Assembly: GCA_017301995.1 (NCBI GenBank) | Contig: JAFLEH010000001.1 | Coordinates: 310,001-374,000 of the forward strand | From: Verrucomicrobiota bacterium | GTDB taxonomy: Bacteria > Verrucomicrobiota > Verrucomicrobiia > Verrucomicrobiales > Akkermansiaceae | Length of the DNA stretch: 64,000 nt | Reading direction: 5' to 3' | Part shown: positions 63,561-64,000 of the stretch, piece by piece | Numbering within the stretch: position 1 is the stretch's first letter | Layout of the letters: each line of letters begins with the position of its first letter | Translations under genes and position numbers: made by a program | The notes under the pieces: model-generated | The model's database searches: none | What the model saw: only the letters and a program-made list of their open reading frames with translations | What the model was told of the DNA's origin: nothing

Positions 63561-64000
63561 ATGAATACCACGTCCTCCAATCTCGCACGTTCCGTGCTTG
63601 CCGGTGCTTTCGCCTTTGCCGGACAGGCGCAGGCCGCGAATGTCGTTGTCAACTCGTCGTTTGACAACGACTCCGGCAATCCGATCACCACCACCAACGG
63701 AACCAGAACCATCAGTGGCTGGGGAAGCATCCACCTCTACAACCACACCTACAACGGCACTGAAGGGCCGAAACTCGGATCGGTGGGCACCTTCCCTGCC
63801 TATGGTCTCAATGATGACATTGTTTTCACCGAAGGCAGCGGTCTGAGCGGCACCTACAAAGGGGTGGGCTCCGCAAGCCAAACCGTCAACCTGGCCACGG
63901 CCTTGAGTGCGCCCACCATGACGGCCATCGCCAATGGCTACGGGCAGTTTTCCTTCAGCTCGTGGATGAGCGGATGGAGTGGCGACGGCAACACCGTGGC
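63561..64000 (+). CDS. Secreted protein, 5' part only
   Basis: From the ATG at 63561 the frame is open to the window end (146 codons). A signal peptide (NLARSVLAGAFAFAGQAQAA) is followed by NVVVNSSFDNDSGNPITTTN, a pattern seen at the start of many exported verrucomicrobial proteins that end in PEP-CTERM sorting signals; the C-terminus lies outside, so sorting cannot be judged. Function unknown. The word CTAAC occurs just before the start. Confidence 0.75.
   Translation, partial: MNTTSSNLARSVLAGAFAFAGQAQAANVVVNSSFDNDSGNPITTTNGTRTISGWGSIHLYNHTYNGTEGPKLGSVGTFPAYGLNDDIVFTEGSGLSGTYKGVGSASQTVNLATALSAPTMTAIANGYGQFSFSSWMSGWSGDGNTV

Overview
The window looks like a chromosomal segment of a free-living member of the Verrucomicrobiota (Verrucomicrobiales-type). 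GC content is high. The gene content is a typical mix for that phylum: secreted DUF1549/DUF1553, DUF1501 and DUF1800 proteins, large autotransporter-associated beta-strand repeat proteins, a XylR-type AraC regulator with a LacI-like sensor, many signal peptides, and LpxA and a TonB receptor showing a Gram-negative envelope. Most translation starts lack a Shine-Dalgarno sequence. No rRNA, tRNA or CRISPR array was seen.

Layout. 0-9.6 kb: a partial tsaC, a coiled-coil/TPR protein, then a tightly packed run of a Rid-like protein, DUF1549/DUF1553, DUF1501 and a PPC-domain secreted protein. 9.65-15.2 kb: an acquired island of lower GC. It starts with a 122-bp MITE-like element and a fragment of type I restriction hsdR, carries three intact genes (an HsdR_N-type nuclease, a RecQ-like helicase fused to a phosphoribosyltransferase, and a DprA/SLOG protein), and ends in a decayed hsdM. 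This is the best candidate for an uncharacterised defence-like system. 15.2-19.6 kb: a secreted beta-helix protein coupled to a GH92 alpha-mannosidase. 19.6-38.0 kb: envelope and housekeeping genes (lpxA, a glycine-zipper lipoprotein, tilS, an ArsC-like protein, a phosphatase/nuclease lipoprotein, a TonB receptor, a PQQ-propeller protein, an MscS-like channel, a Nudix hydrolase, a zinc peptidase, an aminotransferase, a TM2 protein) plus a DUF1800-DUF1501-anchored protein set.

38.3-49.7 kb holds two secreted PQQ-propeller proteins, one a 1747-residue mosaic that contains a SAM-methyltransferase motif. They are followed by a five-gene operon, four of whose junctions overlap: a duplicated ModA-like binding protein, a permease, an ATPase, an E1-like ThiF-family protein, and a membrane-anchored protein with two cysteine motifs. 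The substrate is unknown. 49.8-57.7 kb is a phosphonate locus: a DUF5690 MFS transporter, then phosphonoacetate hydrolase, phosphonoacetaldehyde dehydrogenase and 2-aminoethylphosphonate:pyruvate transaminase (PhnA-PhnY-PhnW), then a secreted phosphodiesterase-like enzyme carrying beta-strand passenger repeats. Together they would take 2-aminoethylphosphonate to acetate and phosphate. 57.9-64 kb: the XylR-type regulator, divergent from a 1373-residue beta-strand repeat protein, and the beginning of another secreted protein cut by the window end.

A recurrent DNA word, CTAAC/GTTAG, is scattered through the native genes in every codon placement that avoids a stop. It accounts for many of the rare CTA, TTA, AGA and AGG codons and is absent from the island.
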